Source of the DNA: Luteimonas padinae
GTDB taxonomy: Bacteria > Pseudomonadota > Gammaproteobacteria > Xanthomonadales > Xanthomonadaceae
Length of the DNA stretch: 64,000 nt
Reading direction: 5' to 3'
Assembly: GCF_014652935.1 (NCBI RefSeq)
Contig: NZ_BMZT01000003.1
Span: 1 to 64,000, forward strand
Part shown: in pieces, positions 16,903-26,444 of the stretch
Position numbering within the stretch: the first letter of the stretch is position 1
Layout: every line of letters starts with the position of its first letter
Position numbers and translations under genes: made by a program
The notes under the pieces: generated by a model
The model's input: only the letters and a program-made list of their open reading frames with translations
Told to the model about the DNA's origin: nothing
Databases searched by the model: none

Positions 16903-17146
16903 TAGCATTCCGGTGGCCGAAGCCAAGAACCGCCTGTCCGAGCTCATCGCGCGGGTCGAGGCGGGCGAGGAGATTTCCGTGACCCGGCGCGGCAAGGCCG
17001 TGGCCAGGCTCGTGGCCGCAGGCGAACCCGATCACGCCGCCCAGCGCGAGCGCGTGGCCAAGGTCTTTCGCCGCCTCGGAGCACTGCGTGACCGGCTCGA
17101 CCTGGAAGGCGACCTGAAAGCGATCGCGCGCGAAGGCCTGGACTGA
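16898..17146 (+). CDS. Phd/YefM-family antitoxin
   Basis: An 82-residue protein with the classic N-terminus MISIPVAEAKNRLSELIARVEAGEEISVTRRGKA split by family convention into a DNA-binding fold (about 1-50). A variable charged C-terminus (about 55-82) should wrap the toxin. Its stop overlaps the ATG of the PIN toxin (TGATG). It lies between the ligase-like gene and wbpA, inside the polysaccharide locus. Confidence 0.88.
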   Translation: MISIPVAEAKNRLSELIARVEAGEEISVTRRGKAVARLVAAGEPDHAAQRERVAKVFRRLGALRDRLDLEGDLKAIAREGLD

Positions 17147-17586
17147 TGCCGCTGGTGCTCGACAACTCCGTCGTGAGTGGCTGGCTGCTGAAGGGCCAGG
17201 CCACGCCATACACCGATGCGATGGCCCGACGGCTGCTTGACGACCGTGCCGTGGCGCCGGCCCTGCTGCGACTGGAATACACCAACGTGCTGCGCACGGC
17301 CTGCAAGCGCAGCCGCCTGACCGCACAGCAGGCCCAGGAAGCGCTTGCCGACCTTGCGGCGTTGCCGCTGGACCTGGACCACGAAGCCCCGGATGCCGGC
17401 CAGCTGCTGGCGCTTGCGTTGCGCTACGACCTGTCCAGTTACGACGCCGCTTACCTTGACCTGGCGATGCGTCGCCAGCTGCCCATCGCCACCCAGGATG
17501 CCGCGCTTGCGCAGGCCGCCCGCATCGCGGGCGTGGGCGTGGCCGAACCAGACATCGAAGACTTCCAGAAGGATCCTGTTCCATGA
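17146..17586 (+). CDS. vapC: VapC-type PIN-domain toxin (ribonuclease)
   Basis: A 146-residue protein expected to cleave RNA with Mg ions. All four acidic PIN ligands are present: Asp6 (VLDNS), Glu44 (RLEYTN), Asp100 (SYDAAYLD) and Asp118 (ATQDAAL). The gene therefore looks intact. The antitoxin gene overlaps its start, and its own last bases form an ATGA overlap with wbpA, linking toxin translation to a sugar-nucleotide enzyme. Confidence 0.88.
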   Translation: MPLVLDNSVVSGWLLKGQATPYTDAMARRLLDDRAVAPALLRLEYTNVLRTACKRSRLTAQQAQEALADLAALPLDLDHEAPDAGQLLALALRYDLSSYDAAYLDLAMRRQLPIATQDAALAQAARIAGVGVAEPDIEDFQKDPVP

Positions 17587-18866
17587 GCGGATTTCCCACC
17601 CCGCAGGCCACCCGCATCGCCGTCGTGGGCCTGGGCTATGTCGGCCTGCCGCTGGCGGTCGAGTTCGGCAAGCAGTACGACACCGTCGGCTTCGACATCA
17701 ACACCGCCCGCGTCGCCGAGCTGCGCGACGGGCGCGACAGCACGCTGGAAGTGGAGCCGGAGCTGCTGGCCGAGTCCGCGCGGCTGTCCTTCGCCGACAG
17801 CCTGGACGACATCCGCGGCTGCAACGTCTACATCGTCACCGTGCCGACGCCGATCGACAGCGCCCGCCGCCCGGACCTGACGCCGCTGCGCAAGGCCAGC
17901 GAATCCCTGGGCAAGGTGCTGCAGCCCGGCGATACCGTGGTGTACGAGAGCACCGTCTACCCCGGCTGCACCGAGGAAGTGTGCGTGCCGATCCTGGAGC
18001 GGGTGAGCGGCCTGAAGTTCAACCAGGACTTCTTCGTCGGCTACAGCCCGGAGCGCATCAACCCCGGCGACAAGGCGCACCGCGTCACCAGCATCCTGAA
18101 GGTGACCTCCGGCTCGACGCTCGCCGCCGCGAACTTCGTGGACGCGCTGTACGCCAGCATCATCAGCGCCGGCACCCACAAGGCCAGCAGCATCAAGGTG
18201 GCCGAGGCCGCCAAGGTGATCGAGAACACCCAGCGCGACCTCAATATCGCCCTGGTCAACGACCTGGCCATCCTGTTCAACAAGCTCGGCATCGACACGC
18301 TGGAAGTGCTGGAAGCCGCAGGCACCAAGTGGAACTTCCTGCCGTTCCGCCCGGGCCTGGTGGGCGGGCACTGCATCAGCGTGGATCCGTACTACCTGAC
18401 GCACAAGGCGCAGGAAGTGGGGCACCACCCGGACGTGATCCTGGCCGGGCGCCGTACCAACGACGGCATGGGCCAGTACGTGGCCAACGAGGTCATCCGC
18501 CTGATGGTGCGCAACGGCATCAACCCGGTGCGCGCGCGCATCCTGATCCTGGGCCTGGCGTTCAAGGAGAACTGCCCGGACCTGCGCAACACGCGGGTGG
18601 TGGACATCATCGGCGCGCTGCAGGGCTACAACGCGCGCGTGGATGTGTGCGACCCGTGGGTGGACGCGGGCGAGGCGAAGCACGAGTACGGGCTGAGCCT
18701 GTGCGCGCCGGGCGAGGGCGAGTACGACGCAATCATCGTGGCGGTGGGGCACGAGGAGTTCCGGAAGCTGGGTGCGGCGGGGATCCGCGCGCATGGCAAG
18801 CCGGGGGCGGTGCTGTATGACGTGAAGTATGTGTTGCCGCGGGAAGCGGTGGACGGGAGACTCTGA
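17583..18866 (+). CDS. wbpA: UDP-N-acetylhexosamine 6-dehydrogenase (WbpA/TviB-type)
   Basis: Cytosolic NAD enzyme oxidising C6 of UDP-GlcNAc (or UDP-GalNAc) to the uronic acid. The 427 residues open with the Rossmann motif IAVVGLGYVGLPLAVEFG. They carry VTVPTPID, YESTVYPG and the active-site Cys in GLVGGHCISVDPYYL (about residue 262). The C-terminal domain holds LGLAFKENCPDLRNT. The following WbpB, WbpD and WbpE homologues make UDP-GlcNAc the likeliest substrate, although the sequence style is close to TviB/WbpO. Its ATG overlaps the toxin stop. Confidence 0.9.
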   Translation: MSGFPTPQATRIAVVGLGYVGLPLAVEFGKQYDTVGFDINTARVAELRDGRDSTLEVEPELLAESARLSFADSLDDIRGCNVYIVTVPTPIDSARRPDLTPLRKASESLGKVLQPGDTVVYESTVYPGCTEEVCVPILERVSGLKFNQDFFVGYSPERINPGDKAHRVTSILKVTSGSTLAAANFVDALYASIISAGTHKASSIKVAEAAKVIENTQRDLNIALVNDLAILFNKLGIDTLEVLEAAGTKWNFLPFRPGLVGGHCISVDPYYLTHKAQEVGHHPDVILAGRRTNDGMGQYVANEVIRLMVRNGINPVRARILILGLAFKENCPDLRNTRVVDIIGALQGYNARVDVCDPWVDAGEAKHEYGLSLCAPGEGEYDAIIVAVGHEEFRKLGAAGIRAHGKPGAVLYDVKYVLPREAVDGRL

Positions 18867-19811
<945 letters not shown>

Positions 19812-19815
19812 CCCG

Positions 19816-20400
19816 ATGACGCACTACCAGCATCCTAGCGCCATCGTCGACGAGGGCGCCCAGATTGGCGAAGGCTCGCGCGTATGGCACTTCGTGCACG
19901 TGTGCGCAGGCGCACGCATCGGAAAGGGCGTGTCGCTTGGCCAGAACGTGTTTATCGGCAACAAGGTCACGATCGGCGACAAGTGCAAGATCCAGAACAA
20001 TGTCTCTGTCTACGACAACGTGACCCTCGAAGAGGGCGTGTTCTGCGGGCCCAGCATGGTCTTCACCAATGTCTACAACCCACGTTCCCTGATCGAGCGC
20101 AAGGATCAGTACCGCGACACGCTGGTCAGGAAGGGCGCCACCCTTGGCGCCAACTGCACCATTGTCTGTGGTGTGACCATCGGCGAGTTCGCCTTCGTGG
20201 GCGCGGGCGCGGTGGTCAACAAGGATGTCCCGGCTTTTGCACTGATGGTTGGGGTGCCGGCCCGCCAGATTGGCTGGATGAGCGAATTCGGCGAGCAGCT
20301 CGACCTGCCGCTGGCGGGCGACGGCGAAGCGGTCTGCAGCCACACGGGCGACCGCTATCAGCTGCTCGATGGCCAGTTGACCAGGCAGAGTGCCGCCTGA
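19816..20400 (+). CDS. wbpD: UDP-sugar 3-N-acetyltransferase (WbpD-type)
   Basis: Transfers acetyl from acetyl-CoA to the 3-amino group of UDP-GlcNAc3NA. The 194-residue protein is a left-handed beta-helix of hexapeptide repeats (residues about 5-150, for example [19 protein letters not shown]). The family loop [14 protein letters not shown] follows, then GVPARQIGW. The ATG at 19816 is 4 bases after the wbpB stop. Its own stop overlaps the wbpE ATG. Confidence 0.9.
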   Translation: MTHYQHPSAIVDEGAQIGEGSRVWHFVHVCAGARIGKGVSLGQNVFIGNKVTIGDKCKIQNNVSVYDNVTLEEGVFCGPSMVFTNVYNPRSLIERKDQYRDTLVRKGATLGANCTIVCGVTIGEFAFVGAGAVVNKDVPAFALMVGVPARQIGWMSEFGEQLDLPLAGDGEAVCSHTGDRYQLLDGQLTRQSAA

Positions 20401-21500
20401 TGGATTTCATCGATCTCAAGTCGCAGCAGGCCCGCATCAAGGACCGGATCGACGCCGGCATCGCCCGCGTGCTGGCCCATGGCCAGTACATCCTCGGACC
20501 GGAGGTGGCAGAGCTGGAAGAGAAGCTGGCCGACTACACCGGCGCGAAGTACTGCATCAGCGTCGCCAACGGGACCGACGCGCTGCAGATCGCGCTCATG
20601 GCGCTGGGCGTCGGCCCGGGGGATGAGGTCATTACCCCCGGGTTCACCTACATCGCCACGGCCGAGGCGGCCGCGGTGCTGGGCGCCAAGCCGGTCTATG
20701 TGGACATCGATCCGCGGACCTACAATCTCGACCCGGCATTGCTGGAAGCGGCGATCACGCCGCGCACCAAGGCCATCATCCCGGTGTCCCTCTACGGGCA
20801 GTGCGCTGACTACGATGCGATCAATGCCATTGCCGCAAGGCACGGCCTGCCCGTGATCGAGGATGCCGCGCAGAGCTTCGGCGCCACCTACAAAGGTCGC
20901 AAGAGCTGCAACCTGACCACCATCGCCACCACCAGCTTCTTTCCCAGTAAGCCGCTGGGCGGCTACGGTGATGGCGGCGCGATCTTTACCGGCGACGACG
21001 AACTGGCAAAGGTCATGCGGCAGGTCGCCAGGCATGGCCAGGAAAAGCGCTACCACCACGTTCGCGTCGGCATGAACAGCCGCCTGGATACGCTGCAAGC
21101 GGCGATCCTCCTGCCGAAGCTGGAGATCCTGGATGACGAAATGGCTGCACGACAGCGGGCTGCGGGTGTCTACGCGCGCTTGCTTAGTGAGGTCAACATT
21201 GAGCCGCCACATGTTGAGCCGCACAACACCAGTGCGTGGGCGCAGTACACCATTCGCGTCAACGAGCGCACGGCGGTTCAGAAGGCTCTGGGCGATGCCG
21301 GTATCCCCACCGCGATCCATTACCCGTTGCCGCTCAACAAGCAGCCTGCCGTGGCGGACGAGTCTGCGGCGTCGCCACACGGCGATCTGGCGGCAGAGCA
21401 GGTGATCAGTCTGCCGATGCACCCGTATCTGACCGACATCGTTATGACAGAAGTCGTTTCGGTGTTAGCACAAGCCGTACGATGTCGCTCGCTCGCTTGA
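20400..21500 (+). CDS. wbpE: PLP-dependent UDP-3-keto sugar aminotransferase (WbpE-type)
   Basis: DegT/DnrJ/EryC1 enzyme that aminates the C3 ketone made by WbpB. The 366 residues contain SVANGTDALQIAL (phosphate-binding loop), VIEDAAQSFGATY and the PLP lysine in SFFPSKPLGGYGDGG. NSRLDTLQAAIL follows. WbpB and WbpE work as a coupled pair in the known pathway and are neighbours here. The last 19 bases overlap the flippase start. Confidence 0.92.
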   Translation: MDFIDLKSQQARIKDRIDAGIARVLAHGQYILGPEVAELEEKLADYTGAKYCISVANGTDALQIALMALGVGPGDEVITPGFTYIATAEAAAVLGAKPVYVDIDPRTYNLDPALLEAAITPRTKAIIPVSLYGQCADYDAINAIAARHGLPVIEDAAQSFGATYKGRKSCNLTTIATTSFFPSKPLGGYGDGGAIFTGDDELAKVMRQVARHGQEKRYHHVRVGMNSRLDTLQAAILLPKLEILDDEMAARQRAAGVYARLLSEVNIEPPHVEPHNTSAWAQYTIRVNERTAVQKALGDAGIPTAIHYPLPLNKQPAVADESAASPHGDLAAEQVISLPMHPYLTDIVMTEVVSVLAQAVRCRSLA

Positions 21501-22870
21501 AGCTAGCGATCCAGTCACGGCTGGAGAAGGACGGCGGATTCGGGCGTGCGGTAGGTACGCTTGTTGGTGGCACTGCGTCCGCACAGGCCGTCATGGTGCT
21601 CGCGCTGCCGGTTCTGACTCGCCTGTACACGCCGGAGCAGTTCAGTGTGCTGGCCGTTTATGTCTCGCTTCTCGGAATGCTGAGCGTCATTGCGTGTTTG
21701 CGTTTCGAGATTGCAATCCCGCTGCCTGAGCACGACGAGGATGCGGCCAGCTTGCTGGTCCTTGCCGTTGGCAGCGGGCTGATCTTGTCGCTACTGACAG
21801 GGGGACTAGTTCTCCTGCTTGGGGGGGGGCTGGTCAACCGGCTCGGAATCCCCGAGCTCTCGCCGTACCTGTGGATGGTTCCGGTTGGAATGTGGATGGC
21901 CAGTGCCTATGCCGCGACCCAGTACTGGGCCACACGCAAGAAGAACTTCACAGGAATCGCCCGAACCCGCATGGCTCAGGCCACCGGAGGTGTGGGTGTG
22001 CAGGCCGGTGCTGGCTTACTTGGCACGGGATCGATAGGCCTGTTGGCGGGCCACATGGTAAGCAGTGGGGCGGGCTTCCTAAGCTTGGGACACCAGTTCT
22101 GGCAGCAAGACAGACGCTTGCTAAGGCACGTTAACTTGGACTCATTGCGGAAGGTGGCAACCAAGTACCAACGATTCCCCAAGTACGCGACCTTCGAGGC
22201 ATTTGCGAACTCGGCAGGCAGTCAACTTCCGGTGATCGTGATCGCGGCGTTGGCAATCGGTCCGGAAGCGGGCTTCCTTCTTCTTGCCACTCGAGTGATG
22301 GCCGCTCCGATGGCATTGGTCGGGAGCTCCTACGGACAAGCCTATCTGGCGCATGCTCCGGCTCACTTGCGTGAGGGTCGCCTGACTGCGTTTACGGAGA
22401 ATGTACTCGAAGGGTTACTCAAGATTGGCGTCGGACCCCTCTTGTTCATGGGGATCGTCGCCACTCCTGTGATTGCCATCGTGTTTGGCAAGGAGTGGGT
22501 GAGAACCGGCGGGCTAATTATGTGGTTGACTCCATGGTGCGTGCTCAAGTTCCTGTCTTCGCCCGTGTCCATGGTGATGCATGTCAAGCAAAAGCAGCGC
22601 TTGATGCTGCTAATGCAGTTGCTTGGGCTCGCAGTGCGACTATTGGCGATATGGCTGGCGTTCGAGATAGCGCCTCCTTATATGGCGGAGTCTTTCGCTG
22701 TCGCAGCAGCACTGTTCTACGGGTTTTGTTGTTTGGTCTACTACCGACTCGCTGGGGTGGGAGTCGAGCAGGCTATCTCTGTGTTCTCCCGCTGCGCTGT
22801 AGTGGTTCTTTGGTGGGTATTGGCGGGGCTGGCGTTGCGTTATCTCATTGGCTTTATTCGAGTGGTGTGA
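21482..22870 (+). CDS. wzx: Wzx-type polysaccharide repeat-unit flippase
   Basis: Moves undecaprenyl-linked repeat units across the inner membrane. The 462 residues form about 12-14 hydrophobic helices. The N-terminal region carries GTLVGGTASAQAVMVLALP and LTRLYTPEQFSVLAVY, typical of polysaccharide transporters. The ATG at 21482 lies within the end of wbpE. From here to about 27.8 kb the base composition is visibly less G+C-rich than the flanks, as is common for serotype-specific wzx/wzy genes. Confidence 0.9.
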   Translation: MSLARLKLAIQSRLEKDGGFGRAVGTLVGGTASAQAVMVLALPVLTRLYTPEQFSVLAVYVSLLGMLSVIACLRFEIAIPLPEHDEDAASLLVLAVGSGLILSLLTGGLVLLLGGGLVNRLGIPELSPYLWMVPVGMWMASAYAATQYWATRKKNFTGIARTRMAQATGGVGVQAGAGLLGTGSIGLLAGHMVSSGAGFLSLGHQFWQQDRRLLRHVNLDSLRKVATKYQRFPKYATFEAFANSAGSQLPVIVIAALAIGPEAGFLLLATRVMAAPMALVGSSYGQAYLAHAPAHLREGRLTAFTENVLEGLLKIGVGPLLFMGIVATPVIAIVFGKEWVRTGGLIMWLTPWCVLKFLSSPVSMVMHVKQKQRLMLLMQLLGLAVRLLAIWLAFEIAPPYMAESFAVAAALFYGFCCLVYYRLAGVGVEQAISVFSRCAVVVLWWVLAGLALRYLIGFIRVV

Positions 22871-22883
22871 GCAATCTCCCAGT

Positions 22884-23981
22884 ATGAGCAAGATCAATAT
22901 CGTAACCATCGTCGGGGCTCGCCCTCAGTTCATCAAGGCTGCTGCCGTTTCCCGCGCAATCCGTGCACATGGCGGTATTACGGAAGTCATCGTGCATACG
23001 GGGCAGCACTACGACGCCAACATGTCGGACGTGTTCTTTGAGCAGATGCACATTCCGTGCCCGGATCATCACCTGGAAGTAGGTGGTGGTCCGCATGGGC
23101 AGATGACTGGGCGCCAGTTGGAGAAGATCGAATCCGTGCTGCTGGAGGAGAAGCCCGACTGGGTGCTGGTGTATGGAGACACCAACTCAACGCTTGCCGG
23201 AGCGTTGGCCGCCGCGAAGCTCCATATTCCCGTCGCACACGTCGAGGCTGGCCTGCGTTCCTTCAATCGCAGGATGCCGGAGGAGATCAACCGGGTACTG
23301 ACGGATCATGCGTCGGACCTCTTGCTCGTCCCGACGGACACGGGACTTAGCAACCTTGCCGCCGAAGGCATCACGGGCAACAAGGTTCGTCTGGTTGGCG
23401 ATGTGATGTATGACGCCGCCATGTTCTACAAGGGTATGGCGAGTGAGCCGGAGTGGTTCGGGTCGCTCGGCATCGAGCGTGGCGCTTATGTGCTGTGCAC
23501 GATCCACCGGGCCGAGAACACTGACGACCTCGCGAGGTTGCGCGGCATCCTGCAAGGTCTTGCGGAAGCCGGGTTGCCCGTCATCCTCCCACTGCATCCG
23601 CGCACCTGGGGAACGATCGACCGGGCCGGCATTGTCATTGCAGACAGCATCCGGGTCGTTCCGCCGGTGGGCTATTTGGAGATGGTATGGCTGGAGACGC
23701 ATTGCCGCGTGATCGCCACCGACTCGGGAGGCGTGCAGAAGGAAGCCTACTTCCACGGCAAACCCTGCGTGACCATGCGTGATGAAACCGAGTGGGTAGA
23801 ACTGGTCGACGCAGGCGTCAACGTCCTGGTCGGCGCAAACGCCAAGTCGATATCCCAGCACATTCGTGCCAGTGACGCGGTGGACTGCAGTCTGCAGTTG
23901 TACGGAGCCGCAGACGCGGCCGGCAAGATCGTGAATGCGATCATTGATCAACCTACGCCCGCGAATGGCGCACACGCGTGA
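22884..23981 (+). CDS. wbpI: UDP-N-acetylglucosamine 2-epimerase family (WbpI-type)
   Basis: Non-hydrolysing epimerase, GT-B fold. With the WbpA/B/D/E set, the likely reaction is UDP-GlcNAc3NAcA to UDP-ManNAc3NAcA. The 365 residues include IVGARPQFIKAAAVSRAI, HTGQHYDANMSDVFFEQ, VYGDTNSTLAGALAA, HVEAGLRSFNRRMPEE and SGGVQKEAYF. The set matches WbpI more than my recollection of WecB, but a plain UDP-GlcNAc 2-epimerase cannot be excluded by eye. It starts 13 bases after wzx. Confidence 0.88.
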   Translation: MSKINIVTIVGARPQFIKAAAVSRAIRAHGGITEVIVHTGQHYDANMSDVFFEQMHIPCPDHHLEVGGGPHGQMTGRQLEKIESVLLEEKPDWVLVYGDTNSTLAGALAAAKLHIPVAHVEAGLRSFNRRMPEEINRVLTDHASDLLLVPTDTGLSNLAAEGITGNKVRLVGDVMYDAAMFYKGMASEPEWFGSLGIERGAYVLCTIHRAENTDDLARLRGILQGLAEAGLPVILPLHPRTWGTIDRAGIVIADSIRVVPPVGYLEMVWLETHCRVIATDSGGVQKEAYFHGKPCVTMRDETEWVELVDAGVNVLVGANAKSISQHIRASDAVDCSLQLYGAADAAGKIVNAIIDQPTPANGAHA

Positions 23982-25246
23982 GCATCAAGAGGATCACTGG
24001 GATCCTTGGCTTTCTGTTCTTCCTGACGGCGGGAGTGACTTGGGTCGCCGGTGAAGCGGGTCAGGGTGTGGAAGGCCGGGTTGCGTCAGCGGACATCGTC
24101 GGGCTGGTCCTGATCGGCTTCTGGATCGTCGTTGGCCTGACGGACCGCAAGTTGAGCCTGAGGGCGCCCATCGAGTACCGGGCGTATCTGCCGTTGCTGA
24201 TTGTCTATGCCTTGGGCGTTCTCTTCGCCATGTATCCGGCCAGGGGCCTGCTTGAGCTGGTGGTTCATGTGTTCATCTGCGTTGTCTCCCTGGTCTTGTA
24301 CAACCTGTACCGCCGCATGCCCATTGATGAAGCGGCTCCGTTGGCGCTGAAGTCGATTCTTTGGGCGGGATGGCTATTGGCGATGATCGGTATTGTCGAC
24401 TTCTTCATCTGGCCGAACCTGCTACCCGGCCCCAGCAATGGCTTGACGGGCACCTTTCGGAATACCGGACAGGCGGGTGCATTCTTTGGCATGTATCTAG
24501 CGATCGTGATACCAGGTCTGCTCTCGGGATTGATTCCCAGAACACGCTTTAACATGTTCATGGTAGGTACCATCGTGTTCGCGCTCGTATTCACATCCAA
24601 GCGGGCTGCGGTCATTGGATTGGCGGTGGGGCTGCTTGCCCTTGGGGCGACCCTGCTGTTTTCACCCAGCAAGCGAGACAAGAAGTTTGGAATCACGATG
24701 CTGGCAATGACCGCGCTCCTGGCCCCATTGGCGTACTTTGTCTTCCTGTGGGGACTGGAGAACATTGAAGGGATGGCATGGCGGTTTGGCAAGAAGTTCA
24801 GCCAAGCCGCCGCCGAGGACTTCCAGGAAGGATTCCTTGTGGAGAATATCGAGGCTGCCAAAGCCGCCTTCTCAGTAAATCCGCTGGTCGGGGTAGGCTT
24901 GGGGAACGTTGCTGGTGTCATTACAGAAAGGTATGAAATTCATAGCACCTACCTCTCCATTATCGGCAACGCCGGATTGCTTGGAGTGATCGCGTACGCG
25001 GCGTTCATGACCACCCATGTATGGCAGGCCTTGAGAGCCTGGGGCCCAAGCCAGTTTTCGGCGTACCTCCGATACTATGTGCCGATGCTGATCGGGCTGT
25101 TGCTGTCGTGGGCATACACTTATCACCTGCGAAAGCGAGAATTCTGGATCATGTTCTTTGTGGTTTCTTTGGTCATATATGCCGCCAAGCAGGTTCGAAA
25201 AAACGATATGACGCCTGCGGAGAGAATGGAGTCGGGTGGTGCATAG
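23978..25246 (+). CDS. wzy: Wzy-type O-antigen/EPS polymerase
   Basis: A 422-residue polytopic protein starting at a GTG in a GTGA overlap with wbpI. About eleven helices surround a periplasmic region with the Wzy/WaaL-type elements TFRNTGQAGAFFGMYLA (about 160) and NPLVGVGLGNVAG with a downstream His in IHSTYLSI (about 320). It likely joins flipped repeat units. Low relative G+C and neighbours wzx and two glycosyltransferases support the call over a ligase. Confidence 0.82.
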   Translation: MSIKRITGILGFLFFLTAGVTWVAGEAGQGVEGRVASADIVGLVLIGFWIVVGLTDRKLSLRAPIEYRAYLPLLIVYALGVLFAMYPARGLLELVVHVFICVVSLVLYNLYRRMPIDEAAPLALKSILWAGWLLAMIGIVDFFIWPNLLPGPSNGLTGTFRNTGQAGAFFGMYLAIVIPGLLSGLIPRTRFNMFMVGTIVFALVFTSKRAAVIGLAVGLLALGATLLFSPSKRDKKFGITMLAMTALLAPLAYFVFLWGLENIEGMAWRFGKKFSQAAAEDFQEGFLVENIEAAKAAFSVNPLVGVGLGNVAGVITERYEIHSTYLSIIGNAGLLGVIAYAAFMTTHVWQALRAWGPSQFSAYLRYYVPMLIGLLLSWAYTYHLRKREFWIMFFVVSLVIYAAKQVRKNDMTPAERMESGGA

Positions 25247-26444
25247 TAAAGGCATGCATGTTCATATCGTGTCCTACAGTTTCCCCCCGGACAATGTGCC
25301 TGCTGCGCACAGGCCGTACCAGCTCGCTCGGTACTGTGCCGACCAGAACGTGCCGTATACGGTTCACACCCTTCGCGGGAGTATCCGCAACCTTGCGAGC
25401 AACGAAGTGCCTGCAAGCCAGAGACGAGCCGGAAGCAAGAGCTCCGCAGGGCGCTCTTTGCGGTTGGCTGGAGTGGCTGTCCGCGCTGTTGCTGGGGTTG
25501 TGCAGGTGGACAAAGGATTGCCATGGGCACTGCGTGCGCTTCCGACGTTGGTTGCTGCCGCCCGCGCCGACAAGCGTGCCGGAGTGCGGCCGGTGATCTG
25601 GTCAACAGCGCCTCTGGTGTCCAACCTGGGGCTTGCGTGGGCCGCCAGCGTTCTCACGGGGGCAGAGTTGCACGTTGACCTCCGAGACGCCGTGGATGGA
25701 ATCAACTCGCGTCCGATGCCATGGCTGACCCGCAGGGTACTTACGCGCGCACGTACTGTCACGACCGTGACACCGGGCGTGGCACGCATGATTGACCGCA
25801 GGACTTCGATCAATGCGAACCTGGTCTACAACGGAATCTCCGAGGATGCGCACAAGGCAAGGGTATCGGGGCGCGTTGAGGCGACGGGCTGGATTGACGT
25901 GACCTACGCTGGAGCGCTGTATGGCGGCGACCGGCCCTATCGCCCCGCGATTGAACTCTTGCGCCGTGCCTCGAAGTTGCTGCCGAACGATATGAAGGGC
26001 GTTCGCTTGAGAATTGCCACCAGGGAAGCGCTCGACGATTTGCTTGCGGAACCTTCCGGTGATCGGTTCTGTATCGAGCACTGCGGCGAGTTGTCCAAGA
26101 AGAAGGCGCTTGATCTTGCAGCGAGAAGCCACGTGAACCTGCTTTTGCTTGGAAGCGGTGAGATACACCGATGCGGTATTCCGCTGAAGACTTATGACCT
26201 GCTTGGAGTGGGGCGTCCAGTCCTGTACTTCGGCCCGGGTGATGCTGATGCCCTGGGCTTCATGCGTACATTCAGCCCAGACCTGTACCACGCAGTGGAT
26301 TCTGAGCGTGATACGTCGGCGCTGGCGGGGAAGGTGTCTGATTGGCTTTACCAGTCCGCGCAGGCTGAGTCATCCAGTGTTTCCGAGCCCTCCGCCAGCT
26401 CCCAGTCCAGATTGATCATGGAGATCGTCGAGGGAAGAGCGTGA
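25236..26444 (+). CDS. GT-B glycosyltransferase
   Basis: Likely adds one sugar of the repeat unit at the cytosolic membrane face. The 402 residues begin HVHIVSYSFPPDNVPAAHRPYQLARYC, not listed further here, which is the typical SFPP acceptor-side motif of GT4-like enzymes. The C-terminal half has TYAGALYGGDRP and KTYDLLGVGRPVLYFGPGD. The usual E-x7-E is not obvious. A GTG at 25236 with GGAG 5 bases upstream is the better ribosome site; an ATG at 25254 would give a protein 6 residues shorter. Donor and linkage cannot be read from sequence. Confidence 0.82.
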   Translation: MVHSKGMHVHIVSYSFPPDNVPAAHRPYQLARYCADQNVPYTVHTLRGSIRNLASNEVPASQRRAGSKSSAGRSLRLAGVAVRAVAGVVQVDKGLPWALRALPTLVAAARADKRAGVRPVIWSTAPLVSNLGLAWAASVLTGAELHVDLRDAVDGINSRPMPWLTRRVLTRARTVTTVTPGVARMIDRRTSINANLVYNGISEDAHKARVSGRVEATGWIDVTYAGALYGGDRPYRPAIELLRRASKLLPNDMKGVRLRIATREALDDLLAEPSGDRFCIEHCGELSKKKALDLAARSHVNLLLLGSGEIHRCGIPLKTYDLLGVGRPVLYFGPGDADALGFMRTFSPDLYHAVDSERDTSALAGKVSDWLYQSAQAESSSVSEPSASSQSRLIMEIVEGRA